Origin: Metellina segmentata
Lineage: Eukaryota > Arthropoda > Arachnida > Araneae > Tetragnathidae
NCBI GenBank assembly: GCA_947359465.1
Contig: OX375878.1
Coordinates: forward strand, 73,586,416-73,650,415
DNA: 64,000 nt
Direction of reading: 5' to 3'
This document shows, in pieces, positions 1 to 11,808 of this stretch. Within the stretch, counting starts at the first letter, position 1. Each line of letters opens with the position of its first letter. The notes beneath the pieces are model-generated. The model saw only the letters and a program-made list of their open reading frames with translations. It had not been told where the DNA came from and did no database searches. The translations under genes were made by a program, and so were the position numbers.

Positions 1-742
1 GAACATTACATTTAACAAGTGGTTGTAGAAAACAAGATACCGATATTTACCCTCATTATGGCAGAGGAATTTTTCCAGGAAAATTAAGAAATATGTTTTA
101 CTGTTAGGTAAGTAAAATTACTTCTTAATTGTAATGTGGTGAATGAACTATTTAATCGTAATTACACTTACCTCATATTTTAAAAACTAAGTAAATGTAA
201 ATAATTAGTATTATTCTATGCATAATAAATCCTTTATTTTTTTAATCTATTAAATGTTTTATTTCCATAACATCAATATGCAACTATACAAGCGCCCATG
301 GTCGCATGAGATCGACTCGTCTCTATTTTTGTTGTGAACGTATTTAAAAAAATCATCATATAAAATTAATTAGAAACTCTCAAAATGCTTTAGCCTAAAA
401 ATTAGTAAAATCTAAAAACTCCCCCCCCCCCCTATCCATAATGCAACTAAAACTTCAGTATAACTTATGACACTTACAGAAGTGTTGGGAAAATTGTATT
501 TACCAAGAAAGTATTATTTTTGAAAAGGATCGCAAAAACAGTTCCCTGTGAGATAATATAGACTAAATTGCATTTTGAGTTTATTTAGCTGAATTTACAT
601 AGGCGTATGTGTGTATTAATTTTCTTTTAAAACACTTCTAATATGAGCTCAAAATTTTTAAATCGATGCATTTGAAATGCTTCTGTTGTGTCATCTTTAT
701 CTGCTCATTCATTTTTTTACTAAACGATATCAAGACACCAAC
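1..742. other. AT-rich flank, no gene recognised
   Basis: AT-rich sequence with a short poly-C run near 420-433. I see no reading frame of interest here except the possible decayed Ig-exon duplicate listed separately. On the minus strand this would be intron 3' of the Ig exon at 743-1078. Confidence 0.6.
291..340 (-). pseudogene. Possible decayed duplicate of the 3' end of the Ig exon
   Basis: Bases 291-322 resemble 769-800 inside the Ig exon, roughly 25 of 32 positions by eye, including the stretch agatcgactcg. On the minus strand it would encode RVDL followed by unrelated residues, where the real exon has RVDLRRSRT. A shorter match (ttgtgaacg versus ttgtagaacg) follows with a gap. The reading frame is not maintained beyond a few codons. 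It could be a relic of a tandem exon duplication or a chance match; the short length makes this weak. Confidence 0.3.
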
Positions 743-1078
743 CCAGAATGCTTAGTCTGCTTTGCAATATAAGTGTCCGTGATCGCCTCAGATCGACTCG
801 ACACTTATAGTCTCCTCTGTCTTCTTGTAGAACGGGCGAGAAAATGAGCACTGGAGGATGGACACCCACATCAAATCGAATCCGACCCTTCATTTCGGTA
901 GATGGGAAGTGCCGGGCCTTGCTGATGGCCGCATTTCTCACGTCCAGAGTGTAGATGGGATTAGGTTTACCCAGTTTGTACCACAGGATCAATGAGGCCT
1001 CATCGTCTTCCAGGGGTGTCGTTACGCTGCAGGGAATGGAGGCGTCTTCTCCAGCGACTGCGTTTATTGAAGGGACAT
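743..1078 (-). CDS. Ig-domain exon of a Sidestep-like cell-surface protein (single internal exon)
   Basis: This looks like one internal exon coding for an N-terminal V-type immunoglobulin domain. Reading on the minus strand, a pyrimidine-rich acceptor ending in cag lies just before base 1078 and a gttggt donor follows base 743. The exon is 336 bases, phase 1 at both ends, so it adds 112 codons in frame. Visible features are AGEDASIPC (first Ig cysteine), LILWYK (core tryptophan), a PIYTLDVR stretch, ARHFPS, RIRFDV, and EDRGDYKCRVDLRRSRT (the D-x-G-x-Y-x-C signature with the second cysteine). The C-terminal RVDLRRSRT after the cysteine is typical of arthropod Sidestep-family first Ig domains; in flies Sidestep acts at the surface of target cells in motor axon guidance. 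The open frame runs past both splice sites, which I treat as intron read-through. No other exon of the gene is visible, so it must have long introns or lie at the window edge. Homology is by recognition, not by search. Confidence 0.8.
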
Positions 1079-1205
1079 CTGTAAGAAATGAAGCATTAAT
1101 TCTGAGAGAAGATGACTGAAGTGGTGGTGGGAAGAAGTTCATTGTTTTCATTGTTTCCCCGCTTGTAACTTACGGCATGCATTTATGTTCGTACTGGCAG
1201 TGTTG

Positions 1206-1319
1206 CACTTATAAAAAGGGATGCGTCAGCGTGCTGCAGCCTACAGCAGCGAATTTCGTGCTTTGTAAAACATCATGCCTACAAGTAATTAGTTTATTAT
1301 TAGCTAAAAAAATCTCTAA

Positions 1320-1411
<92 letters not shown>

Positions 1412-1464
1412 TTAGAGATTATATATATATATATATATCTAGAGATTATATATATATCTATATA

Positions 1465-1505
<41 letters not shown>

Positions 1506-1616
1506 TTAGAGATTTTTTTAGCTAATAATAAACTAATTACTTGTAGGCATGATGTTTTACAAAGCACGAAATTCGCTGCTGTAGCCTGCAGCACACTGAC
1601 TCATCCCTTCGTATAA

Positions 1617-1619
<3 letters not shown>
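1206..1619. repeat. Large inverted repeat (foldback) with (TA)n centre
   Basis: Two arms of about 120 bases, 1206-1327 and about 1498-1619, are reverse complements with only a few mismatches. Both contain the block gctgcagcctacagcagcg or its close complement and the block taattagtttattattagc. The centre is a long (TA)n tract with degenerate agagatt islands. Further (TA)n continues to 1711, where the Tc1 element starts. Such a structure could extrude as a hairpin. I do not recognise a TE family or a clear target duplication. Confidence 0.85.

Positions 1620-1711
<92 letters not shown>
1620..1711. repeat. (TA)n microsatellite
   Basis: Uninterrupted TA dinucleotides between the foldback element and the Tc1 element. 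A second TA run at 2961-2998 lies on the far side of the Tc1 copy. The Tc1 therefore seems to have inserted into one TA tract, as expected for an element that targets TA. Confidence 0.9.
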
Positions 1712-1714
<3 letters not shown>

Positions 1715-2958
1715 GAGTTTGGACAAAATAGTATGAACACTTGTAAAAAAAAACACTCGAAAGAAACCTCTCGTATACTCCTGTCCTCTAGTGGTGAAGG
1801 GTGCCACCTAGCGGATGTGAAAGTACACACATCAGTCTGCTACTAGCAGTGATATATATTTCTGACGAGATATATTTCTGTGTTAAAATTGCGTTATGGC
1901 TGACTTCTCTGATTTCGTAAGAGGCATGATTGTTGGGGCTCGTCTTACTGGAGCCTCATTAACTATAACGGCTACCCTTCTAGGTGTTGGGAGAAGTACA
2001 CAGTGTCGTCTGCAATGTCAGCATATTTGAAACAGGAAAAACCTCATCTAAAAAAGCACAACAGTGATCGAAAATCGAAGCTGAATGACAGAGACAGAAG
2101 GGTTTTGAAGCGGATTGTGGCAAAAAAACACAAGACAACATCCCGGATAACATCTGAGATGAACACACATCTACAGGAAGCAGTTTCATCAAAAAGTATC
2201 CGGCGTGAACTGCATATGGCACATATTCATGGTATAGCGGCTATTTCAAAACCATTGATTACTCCATGCAATGCCTTGAAGCGACGAATATGGTGTCGCG
2301 AGCATAAAAATTGGACACGACAACAATGGGAGAATGTTATATGGTCAGACAAATCGTCGTTCACATTATTCCCGACAAATGGACGTGTTTACGTTTGGAG
2401 AATGCCACCAGAAGCCTATCAAGTTGACTGTCTATGGCCTATTGTTAAGAATGGCGGCTGTTCAGTGATGATCTTAGGTGCGATATCACATCGTGGTCTT
2501 GGCCCACTTGTTGTTCTGAATAAGGAGAGCATTATGTCAGTTTTCTGGCCGGCCATTTTCACCGAATGGTGCAAACTGTGTTTCATGACAGTCTTCCAAG
2601 ATGATAATGCCCCATTCACACCTGTGAAATTGCCCGAGACTGGTCTTTTGAACACGACGATGAAATAAAGCACCTAATCTGGCCCCCTGAGTCCCCTGAT
2701 CTCAATATAATTGAACCTTTGTGGGATATTTTGGAAAACAAGCTATGCAGTTGATTCCCCCCCCCCTTCAAGGACACTTTCTGAATTAGGGACTTTTTTG
2801 CAATTTGAATGGGAAAGTATCCCTCTGAATGTTGTATGTGACTTGTATTTGTCAATTCCACGTCGGAGCTGTAATTCGTGCAAAAGGAGGACCAGCGGCC
2901 TATTAATAAAAAAAAGTTATCTTTTCACAGGTATTCACATTATTTTGTCCAACCCCTG
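1712..2958 (+). mobile_element. Tc1-like DNA transposon, copy 1
   Basis: About 1.25 kb bounded by TIRs that begin caggagtttggacaaaata on the left and caggggttggacaaaata on the right (reverse complement). It is embedded in TA repeats, so the TA target duplication cannot be distinguished from background. It encodes a broken transposase on the plus strand. A second copy of the family lies at 37589-38863 with near-identical subterminal sequence (cactcgaaagaaacctctcg in both). Confidence 0.9.
1896..2850 (+). pseudogene. Tc1-like transposase, frameshifted and internally deleted
   Basis: The start ATG at 1896 opens MADFSDFVRGMIVGARLTGA, the N-terminal helix-turn-helix of Tc1 transposases. The frame breaks near 1995-2005 and resumes at 2003 for about 220 residues. 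The catalytic motif with the first aspartate is WSDKSSF (the usual glutamate after D is replaced by K), and the second is FQDDNAP. The sequence between the two is shorter than in copy 2, showing a deletion around 2540-2590. The third catalytic region (SPDLNIIEPLW type) is present near 2690-2725 but in another frame. A functional protein would cut and paste DNA at TA sites; this copy cannot encode one. Confidence 0.85.
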
Positions 2959-2959
2959 G

Positions 2960-3001
<42 letters not shown>

Positions 3002-4035
3002 GGTAAATCTAAACCTGTGGTAATATATCAGTTAATTCATTGATTGCACATTATTCTCATATGGTGGTTAGTTTAGTGGGTTTTCGTTGCAAACCTACGA
3101 GATCTTGGCTTCGCAGGTTAGACTCTTCCCTGCGCGTATTTTTCTTTTCGGCATCTATAAAACATGACTTGTGTATGCTCTTCTATTACTTTCCTTTGTC
3201 TTTGTTTGAAAAGCATGGAAAAATGCGGCCCTTGCGCCATCATACAAAACTCAAAAACAACCAAGTCGTTTGGTTTATATTACTACCATTTAAAGTTTCC
3301 AGAATTTCGTTTCCACTCTTTGAGTACCCATGCTTTGAATGCATACCATAATAACTAAAGGGAGTTTATTATGTATGCTATTCTGGGTTACTTGATCTCG
3401 AACATTTGAGATATTCTTCTAGCATTAACGTGTATCATATTTAAGATATTAAAATATATAGTAAAACATATAAATAATCTAGCTCTATTGTGCCAAAATA
3501 TGAACTTTTACAATAATCCCAATTTATATTCTGTAACTTTTAAAACAATAAAAACACTCCGAACTATTAATCAATACCATGAAAATTCTGACTGTCTCAT
3601 TGAGCATGGCTGTCATATGATAGACAAGCAATTGCTCCAAACTCGAAATGTTAGGGATTATAGCAACAGCTGCACATTGATTAGCGTAATTTGCCAAAAG
3701 TTCGATTTTTTTTTTGGCATATAATATATTTAAACTGATTGCACACACACACACACATACGTAATAAAAGAAAATATGAATGGGAAAAACCTTACTCATA
3801 TGGAACCGAAATACAACATATGTGTAAAGTCAAGTGACTTTTGCTATGGGGTTGGATTCGAGAAAAATATCCCATATATAGGGCTCTTTAACCCTTATCC
3901 TTTTGACGGATTTGATATACAATCAAATACTGATGGTTTCGTTATGATATAACTTTGAAGTTTACTATCTACATTCCAATCTCATAAGACTTTGGAAAAC
4001 TCAGCATTGTTGAACCATATTTTTTTTTAATCAAA
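2959..4035. other. (TA)n tract and AT-rich spacer, no gene
   Basis: Starts with a (TA)n run to about 2998, then AT-rich sequence with a short (AC)n run near 3740-3757. Short open frames here have no recognisable features. It includes the weak tRNA-like segment at 3062-3135 and ends exactly where the Helitron array begins after an A at 4035. Confidence 0.6.
3062..3135 (+). repeat. Possible decayed tRNA-derived sequence (SINE head)
   Basis: The segment ggttagtttagtggg resembles a tRNA box A / D-arm and caggttagactcttccctg, about 45 bases later, resembles a degenerate box B / T-arm. No acceptor stem pairing is convincing and it is not an intact tRNA gene. It may be an old SINE head or coincidence. 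Confidence 0.25.
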
Positions 4036-5649
4036 TCTATATAAATAAGAATGGAGTGTTTGTTTGTACATTCAATATTTTCGACCCATTTCAAGTTTTC
4101 TATCCGTTTTGGACCCTTCTGATGCCGAATCCGTCTTTTTCTCGTTTGGTGTCTGTCTGTCTGTCTGTCCGTCCGTCTGTCCGTCTGTCTGTCTGTCTGT
4201 ATGTTGTGCCCTATACACGTCCACGCGGTTTAAGATATTTTCATGAAAATTTGCATACAGTGAGTTCTTATCTTCATTTAGTGAGTGGCATTGGTTGCGA
4301 AAGTCTGTCTGTCCGTCTTTCTGTTCTATGCTCGATTTTGTGTTAGTGTGTTTGTGTAGACATCACATGAATTTTATTCCAGATATTTGATTGCAGTGTA
4401 TTTTATTTTATACATTATCTATTAGTTTAGTGAATGCAATATTAAACATTTCTTTATTGTTATATTTAGTTGAGTTTCATGCTAAAACACCTGAGTAAGT
4501 ATACTTAAATCAACCATAATTTGGTAGTTTGGGAAAAATTGGAACGTCTATTGAATGTTACGATTACTTCGATTGCTTTACCAATACTGCTGAAAAAGTA
4601 ATTATTCTTCAAAAAAAAATTTTTTATGGAATTTCATCTATGATACTTCATTTATTTGAGCCTTATTTTTATTCTTTGCGCAATGAAAACGATTTAAGAA
4701 TATTTGGGACAGACGATATTTTTCAATGAAACGAGAATGAACAAGATCGCGCGAGCAGTGATATTTTTTCTGGTTCTTTCGCTCTGAATTAATTTCACAT
4801 TTCTAAATTTTGTACACTTTTAGTTGTAAGTTGTGGCAACTGTGCGAGATCAAGAGATAAAATTGAATCACAAATTATTATCTTTAGAACAATTTTTTGC
4901 GACATATTTTATTTTGTTTTACTTTGCTGTTTCCTGTTTTAAATATTTAATATTTTAATAAATGTGTTTTCCTTCTCATCACACGCAACAGCACCACAAA
5001 GTATTAGACTTAAAAATGTTAGGTAAGTCAGTATAAATTTTCAGTAAATTTTAAGTGTAATACCATTATTGAAAGAATAATGCCGTTATTTAAAGAATAA
5101 TGCCGTTATTTAAAGAATAATGCCTTTATTGAAAGAATAATAATGTTTATTAATCCAAACTGGAACTTTTTCAAACATTAAAAAATTCGTTGTAATAATG
5201 ACATTAGAAGATTGCAAAATTTCGCAATGTCGCATACCGGAGGCAAGAGTGCCACAAGTAAAAAAATATTGTTTTGCTGACTATGAGTGCGAGAGCACGC
5301 GCCGTAAATCGTAATTTTAATTAATTGAGTTGAACATGAAAAGAACTTAAGAAAGGGAATTCCAAATCTTCATATAAATCGTCTTTTATAGTAGTAACCA
5401 TAGTATCACCTTTCGTCATTTTGTAGCTTTGTCATACAGTAATTGTGCGATGTATGTGAAATGTATTACATGAATGGATATGCATGTGTAGGATTTGTGT
5501 CCAAAGTAAGTTGTAGAAAATATAAAGATGGCGAAAGATGTTAAAATAAATTTTTATTCTACAAAAAACGTAAGTCATTATATATTTTGATTATCTCTTC
5601 AATCTAGAGTAAACCAATTCAAACCGAGTAAGGTCGGGTATTTTGCTAG
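4036..5649 (+). mobile_element. Non-autonomous Helitron, array unit 1 (complete)
   Basis: Begins tctatataaataag after an A at 4035 and ends ggtcgggtattttgctag followed by T. The 5' TC, 3' CTAG, the small hairpin-like ccgagtaaggtcgg about 12 bases from the end, and the A/T flanks are Helitron hallmarks. Inside are a (CTGT)n tract at about 4153-4200 and a 20-bp minisatellite at about 5070-5140 (three clear copies plus one degenerate). No Rep/helicase coding sequence is visible, so it would depend on an autonomous partner. Confidence 0.85.
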
Positions 5650-6089
5650 TGACAGGATAAGATAGCAAAATTTTACAGTGTCACTTACCGGATGCAAGAG
5701 TGCCCCAAGTAAAAAAATATTGTTTTATTGACTTTGAGTGCGAGAGTACTCGCAGTAAATCGTAATTTTTATTAATTGAGTTGAACAAGAAAATAACTTA
5801 ACTAATGGAATTCCAAATATCCCTCAAAATCGTCTTTTTGTAGTAGTAACCGTTGTCATTTTGTAGCTTTGTCATACAGTAAGAGTGCGATGTATGTGAA
5901 ATGTATTACATGAATGGATATGCATGTGTAGGATTTGTGTCCAAAGTAAGTTGTAGAAATTATAAAGATGAAAAAAAAATACAAATACATTTTTATTCTA
6001 AAAAAAAAACTTAAGTCAATATATATTTTGATTATCTCTTCAATTTAAGTTAACCACTTCAAACCGAGTAAGGTCGGGTATTTTGCTAG
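5650..6089 (+). mobile_element. 5'-truncated Helitron unit in the array
   Basis: This segment matches only the last 440 bases or so of the full units, beginning in the region that reads gtgacagaagattgc in unit 3 and ending with gctag at 6089. It has its own 3' terminus but no 5' terminus. It is joined directly to unit 1 on the left and to the TC of the next unit on the right. Confidence 0.85.
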
Positions 6090-6203
6090 TCTATATAAAT
6101 AAGAATGGAGTGTTTGTTTGTACATTCAATATTTTCGACCCATTTCAAGTTTTCTATCCGTTTTGGACCCTTCTGATGCCGAATCCGCCTTTTTCTCGTT
6201 TGG

Positions 6204-6238
<35 letters not shown>

Positions 6239-7816
6239 ATGTTGTGCCCTATACACGTCCAAGCGGTTTAAGATATTTTCCTGAAAATTTGCATACAGTG
6301 AGTACTTATCTTCATTTAGTGAGTGGCATTGGTTGCGAAAGTCTGTCTGTCCGTCTTTCTGTTCTATGCTCGATTTTGTGTTTGTGTGTTTGTGTAGACA
6401 TCACATGAATTGTATTCCAGATATTTGATTGCATTGTATTTTATTTTATACATTATCTAATAGTTTAGTGAATGCAATATTAAACATTTATTTATTGTTA
6501 TATTTAGTTGAGTTTCATGCTAAAACACCTGAGTAAGTATACTTAAATCAACCATAATTTGGTAGTTTTGGAAAAATTGGAATGTCTATTGAATATTACG
6601 ATTACTTCGATTGCTTTACCAGTACTGCTGAAAAAATAATTATTCTTAAAATTTTTTTTTATTTTTTTTATGGAATTTCATCTCTGATACATCATTTATT
6701 TCGAGTCTTATTTTTATTCTTTGCGCAATGAAAACGATTTCCGAATATTTGGGACAGACGATATTTTTCAATGAAACGAGAATGAACAAGATCGCGCGAG
6801 CAGTGATATTTTTTCTGGTTCTTTCGCTCTGAATTAATTTCACATTTATAAATTTTGTACACCTTTAGTTGTAAGTTGTGGCAACTGTGCGAGATCAAGA
6901 GATAAAATTGAATCACAAATTAATATCTTTAGAACAATTTTTTGCGACATCTTTTATTTTGTTTTATTTCGCTGTTTCCTGTTTTAAATATTTATTATTT
7001 TAATAAATGTGTTTTCCTTCTCATCACACGAACAGCACCACAAAGTATTGGACTTAAAAATGTTAGGTAAGTCAGTATAAATTTTCAGTAAATTTTAAGT
7101 GTAGTTATGTCATCATTGAAAGAATAATGCCGTTATTTAAAGAATAATGCCGTTATTTAAAGAATAATGCCGTTATTTAAAGAATAATGCCGTTATTTAA
7201 AGAATAATGCCGTTATTTAAAGAATAATGCCTTTATTTAAAGAATAATGCCGTTATTTAAAGAATAATGCCGTTATTTAAAGAATAATGCCGTTATTGAA
7301 AGAATAATAACGTTTATTAATCCAAACTGGAACTTTTTCCAACATTAAAAAATTCGTTGTAATAATGACAGGAGAAGATTGCAAAATTTCACAATGTCAC
7401 ATACCGGAGGCAAGAGTGCCACAAGTAAAAAAATATTGTTTTGTTGACTATGAGTGAGAGAGCACTTGCCGTAAATCGTAATTTTAATTAATTGAGTTGA
7501 ACATGAAAAGAACTTAAGAAAGGGAATTCCAAATCTTCCTATAAATCGTCTTTTTTAGTAGTAACCTTAGTATCACCTTTCGTCATTTTGTAGCTTTGTC
7601 ATACAGCAATTGTGCGATGTATGTGAAATGTATTACATGAATGGATATGCATGTGTAGGATTTGTGTCCAAAGTAAGTTGTAGAAAATATAAAGATGGCG
7701 AAAAATGTTAAAATAAATTTTTATTCTACAAAAAACGTAAGTCATTATATATTTTGATTATCTCTTCAATCTAGAGTAAACCAATTCAAACCGAGTAAGG
7801 TCGGGTATTTTGCTAG
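6090..7816 (+). mobile_element. Non-autonomous Helitron, array unit 2 (complete)
   Basis: Starts with tctatataaataag immediately after the CTAG of the truncated unit and ends in ttttgctag. High similarity to units 1 and 3 throughout. It has the longest 20-bp minisatellite of the array (about 7119-7316, nine clear copies plus one degenerate) and a (CTGT)n tract near 6203-6240. Confidence 0.88.
7119..7316 (+). repeat. 20-bp minisatellite inside Helitron unit 2
   Basis: Tandem copies of aaagaataatgccgttattt, nine clear plus one degenerate. The same array is shorter in unit 1 (5070-5140) and unit 3 (8885-9000), so copy number changes between units while the flanks stay constant. Confidence 0.93.
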
Positions 7817-7956
7817 TCTATATAAATAAGAATGGAGTGTTTGTTTGTACATTAAATATTTTCGACCCATTTCAAGTTTTCTATCCGTTTTGGACCCTTC
7901 TGATGCCGAATCCGCCTTTTTTTCGTTTGGTGTCTGTCTGTCTGTCTGCCCGTCTC

Positions 7957-8005
<49 letters not shown>

Positions 8006-9500
8006 ATGTTGTGCCCTATACACGTCCACGCGGTTTAAGATATTTTCATGAAAATTTGCATACAGTGAGTACTTATCTTCATTTAGTGAGTGGCATTGGT
8101 TGCGAAAGTCTGTCTGTCCGTCTATCTGTTCTAAGCTCGATTTTGTATTTGTGTGTTTGTGTAGACATCACATGAATTATATTCCAGATATTTGATTGCA
8201 TTCTATTTTATTTTATACATTATCTATTAGTTTAGTGAATGCAATATTAAACATTTCTTTATTGTTATATTTAGTTGAGTTTCATGCTAAAACACCTGAG
8301 TAAGTATTCTTAAATCAACCATAATTTGGTAGTTTTGGAAAAATTGGAATGTTTATTGATTATTACGATTACTTCGATTACTTTACCAGTACTGCTGAAA
8401 AAGTAATTATTTTTCAATTTTTTTTTTTTTTTTTTATGGAATTTCATCTCTGATACTTCATTTATTTCGAGTCTTATTTTTATCCTTTGCGCAATGAAAA
8501 CGATTTCCGAATATTTGGGACAGACGATATTTTTCAATGAAACAAGAATGAACAAGATCGCGCGAGCAGTGATATTTTTTCTGGTTCTTTCGCTCTGAAT
8601 TAATTTCACATTTCTAAATTTTGTATACTTTTAGTTGTAAGTTGTGGCAACTGTGCGAGATCAAGAGATAAAATTGAATCACAAATTAATATCTATAGAA
8701 CAAATTTTTGCGACATCTTTTATTTTGTTTTACTTCGCTGTTTCCTGTTTTAAATATTTATTATATTAATAAATGTGTTTTCCTTCTAATCACACGCAAC
8801 AGCACCACAAAGTATTAGACTTAAAAATGTTAGGTAAGTCAGTATAAATTTTCAGTAAATTTTAAGTGTAGTTATGCCATTATTGAAAGAATAATGCCGT
8901 TATTTAAAGAATAATGCCGTTATTTAAAGAATAATGCCGTTATTTAAAGAATAATGCCGTTATTGAAAGAATAATGCCGTTATTGAAAGAATAATAATGT
9001 TTATTAATCCAAACTGGAACTTTTTCCAACATTAAAAAATTCGTTGTAATAATGACAGAAGATTGCGAAATTTCACAATGTCGCATACCGGAGGCAAGAG
9101 TGCCACAAGTAAAAAAATATTGTTTTGTTGACTATGAGTGCAAGAGCACTCGCCGTAAATCGTAATTTTAATTAATTGAGTTGAACATGAAAAGAACTTA
9201 AGAAAGGGAATTCCAAATCTTCCTATAAATCGTCTTTTATAGTAGTAACCTTAGTATCACCTTTCGTCATTTTGCAGCTTTGTCATACAGCAATTGTGCG
9301 ATGTATGTGAAATGTATTACATGAATGGATATGCATGTGTAGGATTTGTGTCCAAAGTAAGTTGTAGAAAATATAAAGATGGCGAAAGGTGTTAAAATAA
9401 ATTTTTATTCTACAAAAAACGTAAGTCATTATATATTTTGATTACCTTTTTAATCTAGAGTAAACCAATTCAAACCGAGTAAGGTCGGGTATTTTGCTAG
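7817..9500 (+). mobile_element. Non-autonomous Helitron, array unit 3 (complete)
   Basis: Starts at the TC directly after the CTAG of unit 2 and ends with CTAG at 9497-9500, followed by T at 9501. The (CTGT)n tract at about 7932-8004 is the longest of the three. The 20-bp minisatellite at 8885-9000 has five clear copies plus one degenerate. The outer A (4035) and T (9501) fit insertion of the whole array between A and T of the host. Confidence 0.88.
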
Positions 9501-11600
9501 TAAGTTATAAAATTGTTTTGCCTTCGACCTTTAACAAATAATAACGCTAACAATAATCGTGAATTTAGGTATCCTATTCCAATATTCCCTAGCCGATATT
9601 CAAGCCGTTTTTCAAGACCTTTAAAATCAAGTAAGAAAATTGAAAACATTAACAAATCCTAATTACGTGTATTTCTTTAACTTTTAACAGTATATTTACC
9701 ATCAAACTACCTTAATGATATGCTGATCCGTTAGCAAATTTTCCTTTCAGTCAATTCCATTCAAATCACATACCTTCTAAAAGCTTTAAAATGCGGTTTT
9801 GATTTTTTTTTCATACGAAACTATTCAAATAAATAGGGATTTCGCTGGTGCTCAGAAAATATTTCACACAGCGAAGATATTGATTTCTATGAGAGAAATT
9901 GTTCTAAGAACCCCGTGATTTATATCAGTAAAAACTATTTTTGAAAGACAAAGAATGGTTAAGGGATAGGCGGGCAATTATTGAAAATTCGTGCTTTAAA
10001 TATGTTTCTCGCATATATACCAGATATTTTTCCTAACTACGTGTTTTTTTACGATGGGAAAAGAGCAAGAACATTAAACACAGACTCGTGAACTTACTAT
10101 TTTAAACAAAAAGATTTTATGATATTTTGAAAGAAAAATATGTCAAAATCTGATATTAAACAACATTTACTCTTTTACTGAAATCAATGCAGTTGTTTAT
10201 AGAAGTTTTTTACCTTTGTGTCTGCTTCGATTTTTTTGCTTTATATTTCATTTTCACTTTGAATTTGGTCTAGGTAATTTTTAAATCACAAAAGCTCATA
10301 ACGCTTTGTTAATTTTGGAGTTTCATTAAAATGAAGAAGACACTAATAATAATTTTGTAGCTATCTTTCAAAATAATTATATCCTTAAAGAGAAATGAAA
10401 TCTCGGTAACTTAAGTTTTCATTTTCAATACCATTTAAAAATAATAATTTCATAAAAAAATTAGCACTTTATAATGAAACACCGTCAATCTAGATATTTT
10501 CCAATTCTTTTAAAGGTTAAGGAGTCATTTTAATCTCTTATGACTAATAAAAAAACGGTCTAAAGTATGAAAACAGTGCTTAATATTCTAGAAGCTAAAA
10601 AGTTAGCTTGTTATGAGTAGTTTTTAATAAATACATTTTACGCCAAGATTTTTTTTCAACTGCCCTTCTATTTTCAACCGGTACAGAACTCATTAATTTA
10701 TCTCTAATTAGAGACTTGGCAATTATCTAACTCAGATTTTTAATTGCTTTCTAAGTCACCTTAAAATAATAGCTATAATAAATTTTCCATGGAAGCCATT
10801 TAACGAGGAGCAATTTTTGAAAGAAAAAACATTTAATCGAACGCAATTAAATGTTTTGTCGATAAGTTCTGCTCTCACATTTTTATGGCATTGCAAAACA
10901 AGAAATAAAGGCTTTTAGAAACAAACCATGTTCTCAAAATTCGTGAACTAAAATCTTTAATACAAAGATAAAAACTAATCCAACCTTTTGCAGGAAAGTC
11001 TATGTAAGCAAATTTCTCCGTGGTGTTTAAACTTTTCATTTTTCTAGTGTTGATATTTAAGGTGAATATGACTACAAGTAAATTATTTTTTCTTATAGTC
11101 CCTTTTATTTATTCAATCTATTTTTGCTACTTAGTTTGCTTAAAATCCTGTATTTGTTCTCAAAGTTATGGTCTCGTATTGAATACCAGTATAAATAAAA
11201 TCATAATTTTTTGACTAAATTGGAGCAAAATCTTTCAATGGATAAAAATTTTGTAATTTACCTAATATTGATTCAAGTAGGTATCTCTATCGTTTTAATT
11301 TTTTAAAGCATTCTCGATTCTACTACCAAACACTTAAGGCACATCAAATTTTTTTTATTGATAGATTTTCGTTAGCATATGTTATTTTCTAAAAGTATAA
11401 ATGATTTAGTATCAAAACTGCCTTTCAGTTTATAGAAATGTTTAGTTTAATTTGGGTCTAAAAATACTGTAAATACATTTTTTAATTCTGAAATTTTATT
11501 GCATTCTCTTTTAATTCACAATGACAGTTTTCTGGTATAACTATTCTAAAGTGTAGTTACTTTTATTATTGAAATTAACAAATTATGTTAACTTATTATA
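9501..11600. other. AT-rich spacer, no gene recognised
   Basis: Two kilobases of AT-rich sequence without a credible coding frame, terminal repeat or tandem repeat that I could recognise. The short frame at 11020-11214 is hydrophobic and low-complexity and I do not support it as a gene. Confidence 0.6.
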
Positions 11601-11734
11601 CTAGTAGAATAACCAGGATTTTCTCGGGTAGAATCGTTTAACTATATTGAAATATGATTAGAATAATCACTTTTATTTCAGAAAGAAATTATTTAAGTGT
11701 CTAGGTAATTTAAATACAGTTTGGAAATTTTTTT
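11601..11734 (+). repeat. Old dispersed repeat fragment (ctag-gaataaccagg family)
   Basis: Contains actagtagaataaccagg, a tctcgggtaga stretch and agaataatcactttt. The same order recurs at 22573-22760 and in part at 42800-42990. Family unknown; it may be the tail or head of an old Helitron or retroposon. Confidence 0.5.
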
Positions 11735-11808
11735 TCTATATAAATAAAAATGACGTGTTGTACATTCAATATTTTCACCTTATTTCAGTTACAGTGGAAT
11801 TCCAATTA

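Noticed and set aside
1177..1830. Frames with long YIYIYI runs on both strands
   Set aside because: Translations of (TA)n microsatellite.
4056..8175. Open frames with runs of cysteine/valine/serine (CLSVCLSVC) in the Helitron units
   Set aside because: They are translations of (CTGT)n tracts; reading frame and length vary between copies and no domain is present.
5070..9000. 20-bp direct repeats as a possible CRISPR array
   Set aside because: Units are contiguous with no spacers, lie in eukaryote-type Helitrons, and no cas-like gene is present.
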